DNA of 41,258 bases from Fibrobacterota bacterium (GTDB taxonomy: Bacteria; Fibrobacterota; Fibrobacteria; UBA11236). The notes beneath the pieces are model-generated. The model saw nothing but the letters and a program-made list of their open reading frames with translations, ran no database searches and was not told the origin of the DNA. The position numbers and the translations under genes were made by a program. How positions within the stretch are numbered: the first letter of the stretch is position 1; each line of letters starts with the position of its first letter. The stretch is from contig JAHFCH010000031.1 of NCBI GenBank assembly GCA_023249635.1, positions 1 to 41,258 on the forward strand. Reading direction: 5' to 3'. This document shows positions 1-7,742 of the stretch, in pieces.

Positions 1-783
1 CAGGACAAGTATAGAACCCCCGGAGGCCTTGGACAAGGCCGGCAATTGCGGCAGCACGGAGAAGGTCATCCACCACGACTCGGTGGCATATGCCAGCACG
101 GGGCCCGCGTATAGGGCGGAGAATTCATGCTCCAGATCGCCCGATGCCGACGACTTGACTATCGCGTTATGGTTGCGCAGCTCCACGCCGGCATGGAAAC
201 CGGGCTTGACCTCGTAGGTCGCGCCCAGCGTGATATCCGGCGCTACCTCTTCCAGTTCCATCTCCTCCGGCTCGGCCTCGAACTCGAATTCGCAGATGAG
301 ATTGGCGGCCAGCATCCAGTTCCCGACCTTCTTGTCGAACAGGATCTTGGGTTCGATTTCCATTCCCGAAGTGCCGTAGCTCAGCTCGGCGTACAGCCCC
401 AGGCCGACCGCGTCGGCTACCGGATCCATCAGTTTCAGCTTCCATTCGCTAGAAATCCCCTGCCACTCGAAGGCCGAGGAGAGCACGGTATCACCCGAGG
501 TTTCGTTGCTCCAATTGAGGTAGAAGGCCGTCATCAGGTTGTTCGCCACGCCCACCTCGAAGGAAAGGCGCTGGTCCATGGCCGAGTAGAAATCCTCCCG
601 GCCCGTACGCAGGGTGTTGTACATCTCGAGTTCCTTGGCGCCCGGGGCCAGCACTCCGGTTTCATAGACGTATCCGAAATGATGTTCGTTGGCGCGGGCG
701 GGGCTTGCGAATACCAGCGCGGACAAAGCCAGGCCGAAGGAGAGAGGGGGCAAGGCGGAGGAAACGGCGCGGATGGTAAACAT
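1..783 (-). CDS. Putative outer-membrane beta-barrel protein, 3' end cut by window
   Basis: Read from an ATG at 783 this frame stays open to the window edge, giving at least 261 residues; the C-terminus lies outside the window. The N-terminus is a Sec signal peptide (hydrophobic residues about 10-25, then SPARANE, cleavage probably after the ARA near residue 31). The mature part alternates polar and hydrophobic residues in short strands with aromatic ends, as in transmembrane beta-barrels. Its opening (HHFGYVYETGVLAPGAKELE) resembles porin-like barrels of unknown substrate such as the DUF6662 type; that assignment is from memory and uncertain. A run rich in Glu (EFEFEAEPEEMELEE) near residue 170 probably lies in a loop. 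A stretch of about 137 bp without a gene separates it from the amidohydrolase upstream, so it probably has its own promoter. No ligand can be inferred. Confidence 0.7.
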   Translation of the reverse strand, partial: MFTIRAVSSALPPLSFGLALSALVFASPARANEHHFGYVYETGVLAPGAKELEMYNTLRTGREDFYSAMDQRLSFEVGVANNLMTAFYLNWSNETSGDTVLSSAFEWQGISSEWKLKLMDPVADAVGLGLYAELSYGTSGMEIEPKILFDKKVGNWMLAANLICEFEFEAEPEEMELEEVAPDITLGATYEVKPGFHAGVELRNHNAIVKSSASGDLEHEFSALYAGPVLAYATESWWMTFSVLPQLPALSKASGGSILVL

Positions 784-920
784 GGACTGCCTTTCAAGGA
801 GCGGTTCGGTTGCTGGGAAGGATACTCAATCCCGCTTATAAATCAAGACTCAATCTCAATCTTAGTATCGGCATGCGGAAATCCCGCGGAACGGGGCGTT
901 CCCGGGGGGTAAAAAAAGTC

Positions 921-1736
921 TCAGGGAAGGGTTTCGAGAATCCAGCCGGCCAGCCGTCCCATGGCCTTGGCCAGGGCTTCCACCTTACCGGGAATCGGTT
1001 CCAGGGTGGACTCGTCCAGGTACAGGGCCCGGTTCACTTCGATCATCACCCCGGGAACGGCGAAGGGCGCGCGCGAATACTTGCGTAGGATGTGTCCGCC
1101 GTCGAAGGGCCGGTTGAGGGCGGGGCCTTCGGGCAGGCCGGCGGAAGCGATCAGGGGCTTCAGGGATTTCGCGAGTTGGTCGCGGATGCCTTGTGCCAGG
1201 GGAGCGGGGCACGAGACCGGTCCGGCGCCGGGAACGGGATCGCCGTCTTCGTCGCCGAAGTTGGCGATGCACAGGGCGGGCCGCGGCGCGCCCTGATCGG
1301 GACCGATGGCGGGTCCGTGCGAGACCATCGAGTGCCCGTCCAAAAAGAAGCGGATGCGCTTGGAGGCGAGGGCCTTCTCGAGGGCGGCATGGTAGGGATC
1401 GTAGTATAGGGACAAGCGCGTTTCGCGCTCGGAATCGGAAAGCGCGTAGCCGGTGGGGAAGAAGGCGCGGCGTTCGAAATCCGTGAGCTTGATGACCCCG
1501 TTCTCGCCGCCTTCGCTACGTTCGCGATTCAGATCGGCCACGAAACGCGAGGCCGGGGCGTTGACGATCACCTCGGCGTCGGGAATGTTGAAGATTACGT
1601 CCGTGAAGGGATCGCCTTCCTTGAACAGCCTGCGCTTGAGGGCCGTTTCGCCTTCCCCGGTCTGGAGCATGCGCGCCAGCAGCCAATAGGGCACGTGGCC
1701 GGAGCAATGGGGGGTGGAAACGAGCAAGGGAAGCAT
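921..1736 (-). CDS. N-formylglutamate amidohydrolase family protein
   Basis: 271 residues. The N-terminus (LLVSTPHCSG) matches the family's start, where VSxPHxG carries a metal-binding His. The middle holds RFFLDGHSM, the DGHSM motif of N-formylglutamate amidohydrolases (residues about 129-137), followed by a nucleophile/metal-site region and a late GGHILRKYSR block typical of the family. The enzyme releases formate and glutamate from N-formylglutamate in the last step of one histidine degradation route, but no other hut gene is visible. The substrate may therefore be another N-acyl amino acid. The ATG at 1736 gives a full-length family member. The next upstream gene ends at 1769, so it may be the last gene of the minus-strand group that starts with the methyltransferase at 5137. 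Confidence 0.82.
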   Translation of the reverse strand: MLPLLVSTPHCSGHVPYWLLARMLQTGEGETALKRRLFKEGDPFTDVIFNIPDAEVIVNAPASRFVADLNRERSEGGENGVIKLTDFERRAFFPTGYALSDSERETRLSLYYDPYHAALEKALASKRIRFFLDGHSMVSHGPAIGPDQGAPRPALCIANFGDEDGDPVPGAGPVSCPAPLAQGIRDQLAKSLKPLIASAGLPEGPALNRPFDGGHILRKYSRAPFAVPGVMIEVNRALYLDESTLEPIPGKVEALAKAMGRLAGWILETLP

Positions 1737-1768
1737 GGGGTTATGATACCATTTCCCCGCGCATTTCC

Positions 1769-3268
1769 CTAATAAGCCTCAGCCCACTTCTTGAGCAAGG
1801 GCGCGAAATACTTCTGCGCGTCGCCGTTGCCCGCTTCGAAATTGTTGGCGGCGATGGCGAAGGCCAACCACTTGCCCGATTTCGCTTTCAGGTATCCGGC
1901 CAGGGCGTTTACACCTTCCAGCGTACCGGTCTTGGCATACAAGCGCCCTTTCCAGCCTTCCCCGAAACGATCGAGCTTGGCTTCGGCTCCGGGGGCGCCG
2001 AGCAGGGATGCCTGGAACTGGGGAAAGCGGGTGTCGTGGAACGCCACGCCCAGCAACCGCACGGTCTCCGCCGGGGCGATCCAATTGTAGCGCGAAAGCC
2101 CGTTCCCGTCCTTGAGATGGATTTGCTTGCGATCGAATCCGTGGGAATCCAACCAGCCATTCACGGCTTCGAGTCCACCGCGCCAATCGCCGCTCCGCCC
2201 CGTGCCCTTGCCGAGAAGCGCCAGGGTCTGCGCCGCGAAGTTGTTGTCGCTTTTCTGGTTTACGATGCGGATCAAATCGCGCAGGGGAGGCGAGACGATG
2301 CGCGTTCCGGCGATGGCGGATACGCCGGCGACGGGCGCATGGTTCGGCAGGGAGAGGGAATCGCCGCATGCCGGTCCCTCGCCGGTCACGCTTATGCCTT
2401 GGGCGACCATGTAGGCGCGGAACTCCCGGGAACAGGTCCAGGCGGGATTAGGCAAGCTGCCTTTGATGGTGAAGGGCATGCGCCCGGCGGGATAGGTGCC
2501 GCGCAAAGCGCGGATGGGGGAAGGAAATCCGCCCAGGATAAAAGCGGAATCGCGGCCGTCGGCGGGTCCCGTCACCAGGCGATTGTCAAAGCGGGCGATG
2601 CCGGTATGGACAGGCGAAGTTCCCCGCAGGTCGACGGCTTTGCCCGCCGCGTTCGCGCCCGAGAATTCCATCTGGTACAGGTTGTCGTTGAAGCTGAGCC
2701 CGGAAACCGTGCCTGCATAATAATTGCCCGCGTCCTCCCAGAGCCCGGCCGGGTGGGGGCCTTCCTCCGTAAGGAAGCCGCCATCGCCGATCACGCAGCC
2801 CGTGATGCGCTTGACGCCGGCCTGTTTGAGGGCCTTGGTCCATTGGCCGAATACGGCCTCGACGCTGCGCTCGGGGCCGTATTGCGATCCGCCCAAGGAA
2901 GGATCGCCGCCGCCTTTGATGATGAGGTCGCCGGAAAGGGTTCCCTCGGTTATGTCTCCGGTGCGGAACAACTCGGTGGCATAGGTGCGGTCGCCCCCCA
3001 GCAATTCCAACGCGATCCAGGTGGTGAAAAGTTTCTGCGTCGAGCCCGGGGTGAAGTTCTTGAAACAGTCGCGGCATTCCAGGGGGGGCGCGGTAGGCGC
3101 CGAGACATCGATAAGGGCGTATCCGAGCTGGGCTTCCTTGGGGAACCAGAAGGCTTCGGCCTTGGGGCCTGCTGCCGGAGGGGCTTTGGCGGCGACGGCG
3201 CCTGCCCCCAGGCCGGCATAAATGATCGCGTAATAGGCGACGTAAAGGAAGGATTGCGTGGCCGGCAC
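1769..3268 (-). CDS. dacB: D-alanyl-D-alanine carboxypeptidase/endopeptidase, PBP4 (peptidase S13) family
   Basis: 499 residues with all three penicillin-binding active-site motifs in order: SxxK as STQK at 76-79, SxN as SDN at 340-342, and KTG at 446-448. The roughly 260 residues between the first two fit the S13 family, which has an inserted domain there. The enzyme trims terminal D-Ala from, or cuts cross-links in, periplasmic peptidoglycan. The start is a GTG at 3268; residues 8-27 form a hydrophobic export signal ending near AVAAKA. It begins one base after the stop of the peptidase E-like gene, so the two are almost certainly co-transcribed and translationally coupled. No strong Shine-Dalgarno sequence is visible, consistent with coupling. 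Confidence 0.9.
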   Translation of the reverse strand: MPATQSFLYVAYYAIIYAGLGAGAVAAKAPPAAGPKAEAFWFPKEAQLGYALIDVSAPTAPPLECRDCFKNFTPGSTQKLFTTWIALELLGGDRTYATELFRTGDITEGTLSGDLIIKGGGDPSLGGSQYGPERSVEAVFGQWTKALKQAGVKRITGCVIGDGGFLTEEGPHPAGLWEDAGNYYAGTVSGLSFNDNLYQMEFSGANAAGKAVDLRGTSPVHTGIARFDNRLVTGPADGRDSAFILGGFPSPIRALRGTYPAGRMPFTIKGSLPNPAWTCSREFRAYMVAQGISVTGEGPACGDSLSLPNHAPVAGVSAIAGTRIVSPPLRDLIRIVNQKSDNNFAAQTLALLGKGTGRSGDWRGGLEAVNGWLDSHGFDRKQIHLKDGNGLSRYNWIAPAETVRLLGVAFHDTRFPQFQASLLGAPGAEAKLDRFGEGWKGRLYAKTGTLEGVNALAGYLKAKSGKWLAFAIAANNFEAGNGDAQKYFAPLLKKWAEAY

Positions 3269-3269
3269 C

Positions 3270-3917
3270 TTAGCGCACCAAATCGCGTTTATCGCCGGAG
3301 ATGACGAGTACTTCCCCGTCGGTCAAAGTCTGGAAGGGCGTGCCCCGCTTGCGCAGGTATTCCACGACTTTATCGATGCCGGGGGAGGAGGGGTGCGGCG
3401 ATTTGTAATGGGGCGCGAGGGAAAAATCGATCGCTCCCAGGCCTTCCCAAATGGTTTCCGGATCGTACCCGGCGGGTACCGCCAGCGGATCGTTGACCAG
3501 CTCGATGCCGCGCAGGCTCGGCGCCAGCACGGCGATGCCGCCGCTGTATCCCCCGAAGGCCAATTGATCGGCGGCCAAAGCGTCCATCAACACCCCGTCG
3601 AACCCGCTCTGGCGCAAGGCGCGGCGCAGCACGAAGGCGTTCCCGCCCCGGGCCCATACCAGGCCCGTCGAATACAATTCGGCGCGCAGACCGTCCCGGT
3701 CACCGCCTTCGCGGAAATGCCGGCGCAGATCCAGTTCTTGGGCCCAGAATCCCAGGGCGCTCAAGGCTTCCAACTCGCGCTCCACGCGAGGACGCCGCTC
3801 CGCTTCCGGGAATAGATCGCAAGCATTGGCGATCACGAGGGCCTTTTTCCGGCCAGCCAACTCCACCAACCGTTCCGGCCGGTTGCCCAGCCGGAAAGAG
3901 GAGAGGTAAAGCCTCAC
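3270..3917 (-). CDS. Peptidase E-like (S51 family) protein
   Basis: 215 residues when started at the GTG at 3917. This start is chosen because the GTGA overlaps the methyltransferase stop by 4 bases and the protein then begins directly with the first beta-strand (VRLYLSSFRLG). A longer frame reaches upstream but would read through the neighbour's coding end in the wrong phase. The fold is of class I glutamine-amidotransferase type: ALVIANACDL near residue 26, WARGGNAFVLRRAL near 88, and the nucleophile elbow GGYSGG with Ser at about 125. S51 peptidases such as PepE cut Asp-X dipeptides in the cytoplasm. Here the elbow reads YSGG rather than the usual WSAG, so the exact specificity is uncertain. 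It sits between a lipid methyltransferase and a PBP4-like peptidase. Confidence 0.75.
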   Translation of the reverse strand: MRLYLSSFRLGNRPERLVELAGRKKALVIANACDLFPEAERRPRVERELEALSALGFWAQELDLRRHFREGGDRDGLRAELYSTGLVWARGGNAFVLRRALRQSGFDGVLMDALAADQLAFGGYSGGIAVLAPSLRGIELVNDPLAVPAGYDPETIWEGLGAIDFSLAPHYKSPHPSSPGIDKVVEYLRKRGTPFQTLTDGEVLVISGDKRDLVR

Positions 3918-5137
3918 GGCAGTTCCAGCACCCAGCGATAGGCTTGCATGATGTCGTTGCGGAACACATCGACCGTTCCCCACAGGTAGACGTGGAACTT
4001 GCGGAAGGTGGATTCGCCGCAGGCCTTGACGATGGCGTCCCGGTTGCGCTCCAGGCTGCGGGCCCAATGGCGCGCGGTGATTTCGTAGCTATGCCGATCG
4101 TCCCAGATCCCCAGCAGGCGGAAGGGCGTATCGGCCAGGTGGGTCATATAATCGTGCAGGCACAGGGGCGAGCAATTACCGGGATAGATATGCTTGGAGA
4201 TGAAGCTGTGGAACTTGTACTTCTCGCGGCAGGCGCTGGCATCGAGGTAGACCTTGCCTCCGGGCTTCAAGAGGCGCTGGTACGTGGCCAGGGAGCGTTT
4301 GTAATCGGGCAGATGCTCGGTAACGCCCAGGTTAACGATGCCGTCGAACTTAAAGCCGGGCTCGAACTCGTACAAATGCCGGTTGAGAACCTCGCAGGGC
4401 AGGTTTTGCTCCGCGATCATGTTCTTGAGGAACAGTTCGCTCTCCTTGGAGATGGTGAGCGAGGTAACCCGGATGCCCTTCCGGCCCGCATGCTCGTTGA
4501 ACGCGCCCCAGCCCCCGCCGATATCGAGGATCCTGTCTCCCGGCTTGGCCCCGATGGCTTCGATGGCGAAGTCCAGCTTGCGCGTCATGGCGTCCTCGAT
4601 CGGTTCGTCGTCGCGGAGGAACACGCCCTGGGAATAGCAGCGATGGCGCGGGTCGAGAAAGCCGCGGTAGAGCCCCAGGGAGTTGTCGTAATGCGTCGAT
4701 ATCGCGGAGCGATCCATACGCGTCTGGCCGAATACCAGGGGCTTGGCCAGGTTCCAGAAATAGAACAAGGGATGCCTATCCGTGGTCACTTCCCGCATGG
4801 TGTGCAGCATATCCATATCGCCCACGATGTCCATGTGGCCCAGTACGTAGGCCTCCACGAAAGCCAGCCCGTCCAGGGAGGCGAATGCAGCCACGGCGGT
4901 TTTGTCGTTGAGGATCAGGGTGAAGGTGGGCTCGCCCGGACCGAACAGGAAGGGCTTCTCATCGCGCCATTGCACGGCGCAAGGCATTCCCTTTCCGCCT
5001 GCATAGTAGCCGGCGCAAACATAGCGCAGCAATCGGATGAGCCGTTTGAAAGATGTCGGCGCGGAGGATTGGTGCGCGCGGGACTCCTGTGAGGCGGGTT
5101 GGGTTCGGACGGTTTCGGCGGTCTGGGTATCCTTCAT
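3914..5137 (-). CDS. Cyclopropane-fatty-acyl-phospholipid synthase-like SAM methyltransferase
   Basis: 407 residues from the ATG at 5137, which has GAGG 6 bases upstream; an ATG at 5167 is less likely. The C-terminal two-thirds is a class I SAM methyltransferase of the CFA/mycolic acid synthase family. The HYD...LDPRHR substrate region begins near residue 149, the SAM motif DIGGGWG is at 205-211, and there are a TEHLPDY segment and FISKHIYPGN. CFA synthases add methylene from SAM across double bonds of membrane lipids. Two positions differ from usual members: the YSCxY motif reads YSQGVF, losing the Cys, and the SAM loop has GGG rather than GCG. The N-terminal 130 residues resemble the lipid-binding part of CFA synthases. 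It heads the minus-strand operon with the peptidase E-like and PBP4-like genes and is divergent from the thioesterase. Confidence 0.8.
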   Translation of the reverse strand: MKDTQTAETVRTQPASQESRAHQSSAPTSFKRLIRLLRYVCAGYYAGGKGMPCAVQWRDEKPFLFGPGEPTFTLILNDKTAVAAFASLDGLAFVEAYVLGHMDIVGDMDMLHTMREVTTDRHPLFYFWNLAKPLVFGQTRMDRSAISTHYDNSLGLYRGFLDPRHRCYSQGVFLRDDEPIEDAMTRKLDFAIEAIGAKPGDRILDIGGGWGAFNEHAGRKGIRVTSLTISKESELFLKNMIAEQNLPCEVLNRHLYEFEPGFKFDGIVNLGVTEHLPDYKRSLATYQRLLKPGGKVYLDASACREKYKFHSFISKHIYPGNCSPLCLHDYMTHLADTPFRLLGIWDDRHSYEITARHWARSLERNRDAIVKACGESTFRKFHVYLWGTVDVFRNDIMQAYRWVLELP

Positions 5138-5229
5138 ATCTGCCTCTATATTTACGTGGAAATGCAATATCGGTTTTGCGCGCCCTGCGGCGCAAGCCTA
5201 TCCATGGCTCCAGTTGCTAGATTTCGGCC

Positions 5230-5706
5230 ATGGAACATAGCGTAGCTTCGACGTATACGGAGTCCTCCGAGTTCATCCTTCCCGGAGATCTCAACGGACT
5301 GGGGTACCTTTTCGGCGGTAAGCTGGTATCCTGGATCGACAAAGTGGGGGCCATCAGCGCCATTCGGCATGTCCGAGGCACCGTGGTCACCGTTTCCATC
5401 GACAATCTCATTTTCAAGAAACCGGTCACGAACGGATCGGTGCTGACCATCCGGGCGGCCGTAAATCGGGCTTTCAGGCATTCCATGGAAGTGGGCGTCG
5501 TGGCGGAAACCCTGGCGCCCGGCGCGGAGACTCCCGTGCACGTTTGCACGGCCTACCTGACTTTCGTGGCTTTGGACAAACAGGGGAAACCTATGGATAT
5601 CCCCACCGTCATTCCCGAAACGGATGAAGAGAAACGGCGATTCGATCAGGCGTTGATCCGGAGGAATCATAGGCTTACCCTCGCGGAGCAACTCGGGAAA
5701 AAATGA
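5230..5706 (+). CDS. Acyl-CoA thioesterase, hotdog fold
   Basis: 158 residues. The core LNGLGYLFGGKLVSWIDKVG (residues about 22-41) matches the acyl-CoA hydrolase signature (D-x-N-xx-G-xx-FGG-x-L-xx-x-ID) of the YciA/BACH group, in which the Asp and Asn around the helix activate water. The protein hydrolyses acyl-CoA thioesters in the cytoplasm; chain-length preference cannot be read. The length is normal for a single-hotdog enzyme. It is divergent from the CFA-like methyltransferase, with 92 bp between the start codons, a reasonable place for shared control of two acyl-lipid genes. The NAD+ synthetase starts 48 bp downstream. Confidence 0.85.
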   Translation: MEHSVASTYTESSEFILPGDLNGLGYLFGGKLVSWIDKVGAISAIRHVRGTVVTVSIDNLIFKKPVTNGSVLTIRAAVNRAFRHSMEVGVVAETLAPGAETPVHVCTAYLTFVALDKQGKPMDIPTVIPETDEEKRRFDQALIRRNHRLTLAEQLGKK

Positions 5707-5754
5707 TGGGATCGCACTTCCTCCCGAAACTAGAAATTAAACCCGGGACGGCCT

Positions 5755-7689
5755 TTGGCTAAGCTGGCCGTAGCCCAATTCCAGGTATTTCCCGGGGAAC
5801 CGGCCCGCAATGGCGCCCGAATGCTGGAAATCCTAGCCGAAGCGCGTGGCCGCGGCGCCCATCTGGTGGCCTTTCCCGAATTGTCGATTCCCGGTTACCT
5901 GCTGGGGGATATGTGGGAGCGGCCCGCCTTCTTGCGCGAATGCGAAACCTGGGCGGGACGTATCGTGGAAGCTACCGCTCCCGGCGGCCCCGGCGAAGGC
6001 CTCGCCGTGGTGTTCGGAACCGTGGTCACGGAATGGGAAGCCAAGGGGGAGGATGGCCGGCCCCGCAAATACAACGGCTACATCGCCGCCCAAGGCGGCC
6101 GGGCCTTGCGGCATCCCGGCCTCGGCAAACCCTACGGCATCAAGACCCTGCTCCCGAATTATCGCGAGTTCGAAGAGCCTCGGCATTTCCAGGACGCGCG
6201 CAAGCTGGCGCTGGAGACTGGCCGATCCCTGGACTCCCTGCTGGAGCCCATCGACATGGATCTCGCGGGCCGAAGCGCGCGCGTAGGCATCGTGCTGTGC
6301 GAAGATGGCTGGGAAGATGACTACGCCCATAAGCCTTTCTCCATTTTGGGCGGCAAGGGTTGCGACGTGCTGCTCAACCTCAGTTGCTCGCCTTTCACCC
6401 AGGGTAAGAACGCCAAACGCAATCGGGTGTTCTCCGCCAAGGTAAAGGCCATCGGCGCGCCCCTACTGTACGTCAATGCCATCGGCCTGCAGAACAACGG
6501 CAAAACGCTGTACACCTTCGATGGCCGCAGCACCGCCTACGGGGCGGACGGCGATATCCGCTGCGAGCTTCCCGCCTACGCGGAGGAGTTGGCCCTGTTC
6601 GAGCTGGAATGGAACGGAGCCAAGGCGGATCTGGCTGCCGCCACCCGCCCGGCGGCGAAGACGGGAACCGCCATCTCCGAAGTCCATCGGGCGCTCCGTT
6701 TCGGCGCGCGCGCTTTTCTCGAATCCATCGGCCAGGATTGCGTCGTACTCGGGATTTCCGGCGGCATCGACAGCGCCGTGGCCGCGGCCCTGTACGCGGA
6801 AATCATGCCGCCGCAAAACCTGTTGCTGGTGAATATGCCCAGCCGCTTCAATAGCGCCACCACGCGCAATCTCTCCAAGGAATTGGCGGGGAACCTAGGC
6901 TGCCTGTATACCGAGATCGGTATCGAGGAGAGCGTGGGCCTTACCCACAAGCAGTTGGACGGGTTGGAGATCACCTCCCTGGACGGAAAGCATTTCGCGC
7001 CCATCTCCCTGGCTGGGTTCATGATGGAAAACGTGCAGGCCCGGGATCGCTCCAGCCGGATTCTGGCGGCTTTGTCCGCTTCTTTCGGAGGCGTGTTCGC
7101 TTGCAATGCCAACAAGGCCGAAATGACGGTCGGCTATAGCACCTTGTACGGCGACCTGGGCGGATTCCTGGCCCTGATCGGGGATCTCTGGAAGGCCGAG
7201 GTCTATGCCCTGGGTCGGTACCTGAACGCGGAAATCTTCGGCCGCGCCGTCATCCCCGAGGGCATCTTCACCATCGTCCCCAGCGCCGAACTCAGCGAGA
7301 GCCAGTCCGTGGATGAAGGCAAAGGCGACCCCCTGCATTATCCATACCATGATCGGCTGTTCTTCTCCTGGGTGCAGCGTTGGAATCGCGCCACGCCGGA
7401 GGAAATCCTGGAATGGTACGCGGCCGGCAGCCTCAACGCCGAATTGGGCCTCGACCCCGCGGTCACCGATGTATACCGCCTATTCCCCGACAAGGCCGCC
7501 TTCATCCGCGATCTGGAGCGCTGGTGGAACCTGTACAACGGCATTGCCGTGGCCAAACGCGTGCAAGCGCCTCCCATACTGGCGGTCAGCTCACGGGCCT
7601 TCGGGTTCGATCACCGCGAAGCCCTGGGCAAGCCTTTCTATCCGGAACGTTACCTGGAATTACGCGCGCGACTATTGGCCAAGCCTTAG
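5755..7689 (+). CDS. nadE: Glutamine-dependent NAD+ synthetase
   Basis: 644 residues with both enzyme halves. The N-terminal nitrilase-type glutaminase shows the triad Glu42 (FPEL), Lys130 (IKTLLPNY) and Cys182 (IVLCEDGW). The C-terminal synthetase has the PP-loop SGGIDS at 335-340 and later VPSAELSESQSVDEGKGDPL. It makes NAD+ from deamido-NAD+, ATP and glutamine-derived ammonia in the cytosol. The start is taken as a TTG at 5755 because the first glutaminase strand (KLAVAQFQV) begins right there; no good Shine-Dalgarno precedes it, and the next in-frame Met (residue 23) would remove this strand. The length fits two-domain bacterial NadE. Confidence 0.93.
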   Translation: MAKLAVAQFQVFPGEPARNGARMLEILAEARGRGAHLVAFPELSIPGYLLGDMWERPAFLRECETWAGRIVEATAPGGPGEGLAVVFGTVVTEWEAKGEDGRPRKYNGYIAAQGGRALRHPGLGKPYGIKTLLPNYREFEEPRHFQDARKLALETGRSLDSLLEPIDMDLAGRSARVGIVLCEDGWEDDYAHKPFSILGGKGCDVLLNLSCSPFTQGKNAKRNRVFSAKVKAIGAPLLYVNAIGLQNNGKTLYTFDGRSTAYGADGDIRCELPAYAEELALFELEWNGAKADLAAATRPAAKTGTAISEVHRALRFGARAFLESIGQDCVVLGISGGIDSAVAAALYAEIMPPQNLLLVNMPSRFNSATTRNLSKELAGNLGCLYTEIGIEESVGLTHKQLDGLEITSLDGKHFAPISLAGFMMENVQARDRSSRILAALSASFGGVFACNANKAEMTVGYSTLYGDLGGFLALIGDLWKAEVYALGRYLNAEIFGRAVIPEGIFTIVPSAELSESQSVDEGKGDPLHYPYHDRLFFSWVQRWNRATPEEILEWYAAGSLNAELGLDPAVTDVYRLFPDKAAFIRDLERWWNLYNGIAVAKRVQAPPILAVSSRAFGFDHREALGKPFYPERYLELRARLLAKP

Positions 7690-7742
7690 CCAAATTGGCA
7701 AATCAGCGAAGTGGTTGGCGCGCCGCGGGAGGAAACATTATA

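Noticed and set aside
888-902. Short inverted repeat GGAACG-GGG-CGTTCC near a T/A run
   Set aside because: The T run on the minus strand comes before the stem and not after it, so it does not fit an intrinsic terminator; a 6-bp stem is common by chance in this DNA.
2036-5092. Plus-strand frames of 422 and 382 codons
   Set aside because: They run antisense to the PBP4, peptidase E-like and CFA-like genes, whose motifs are intact, and they show no domain.
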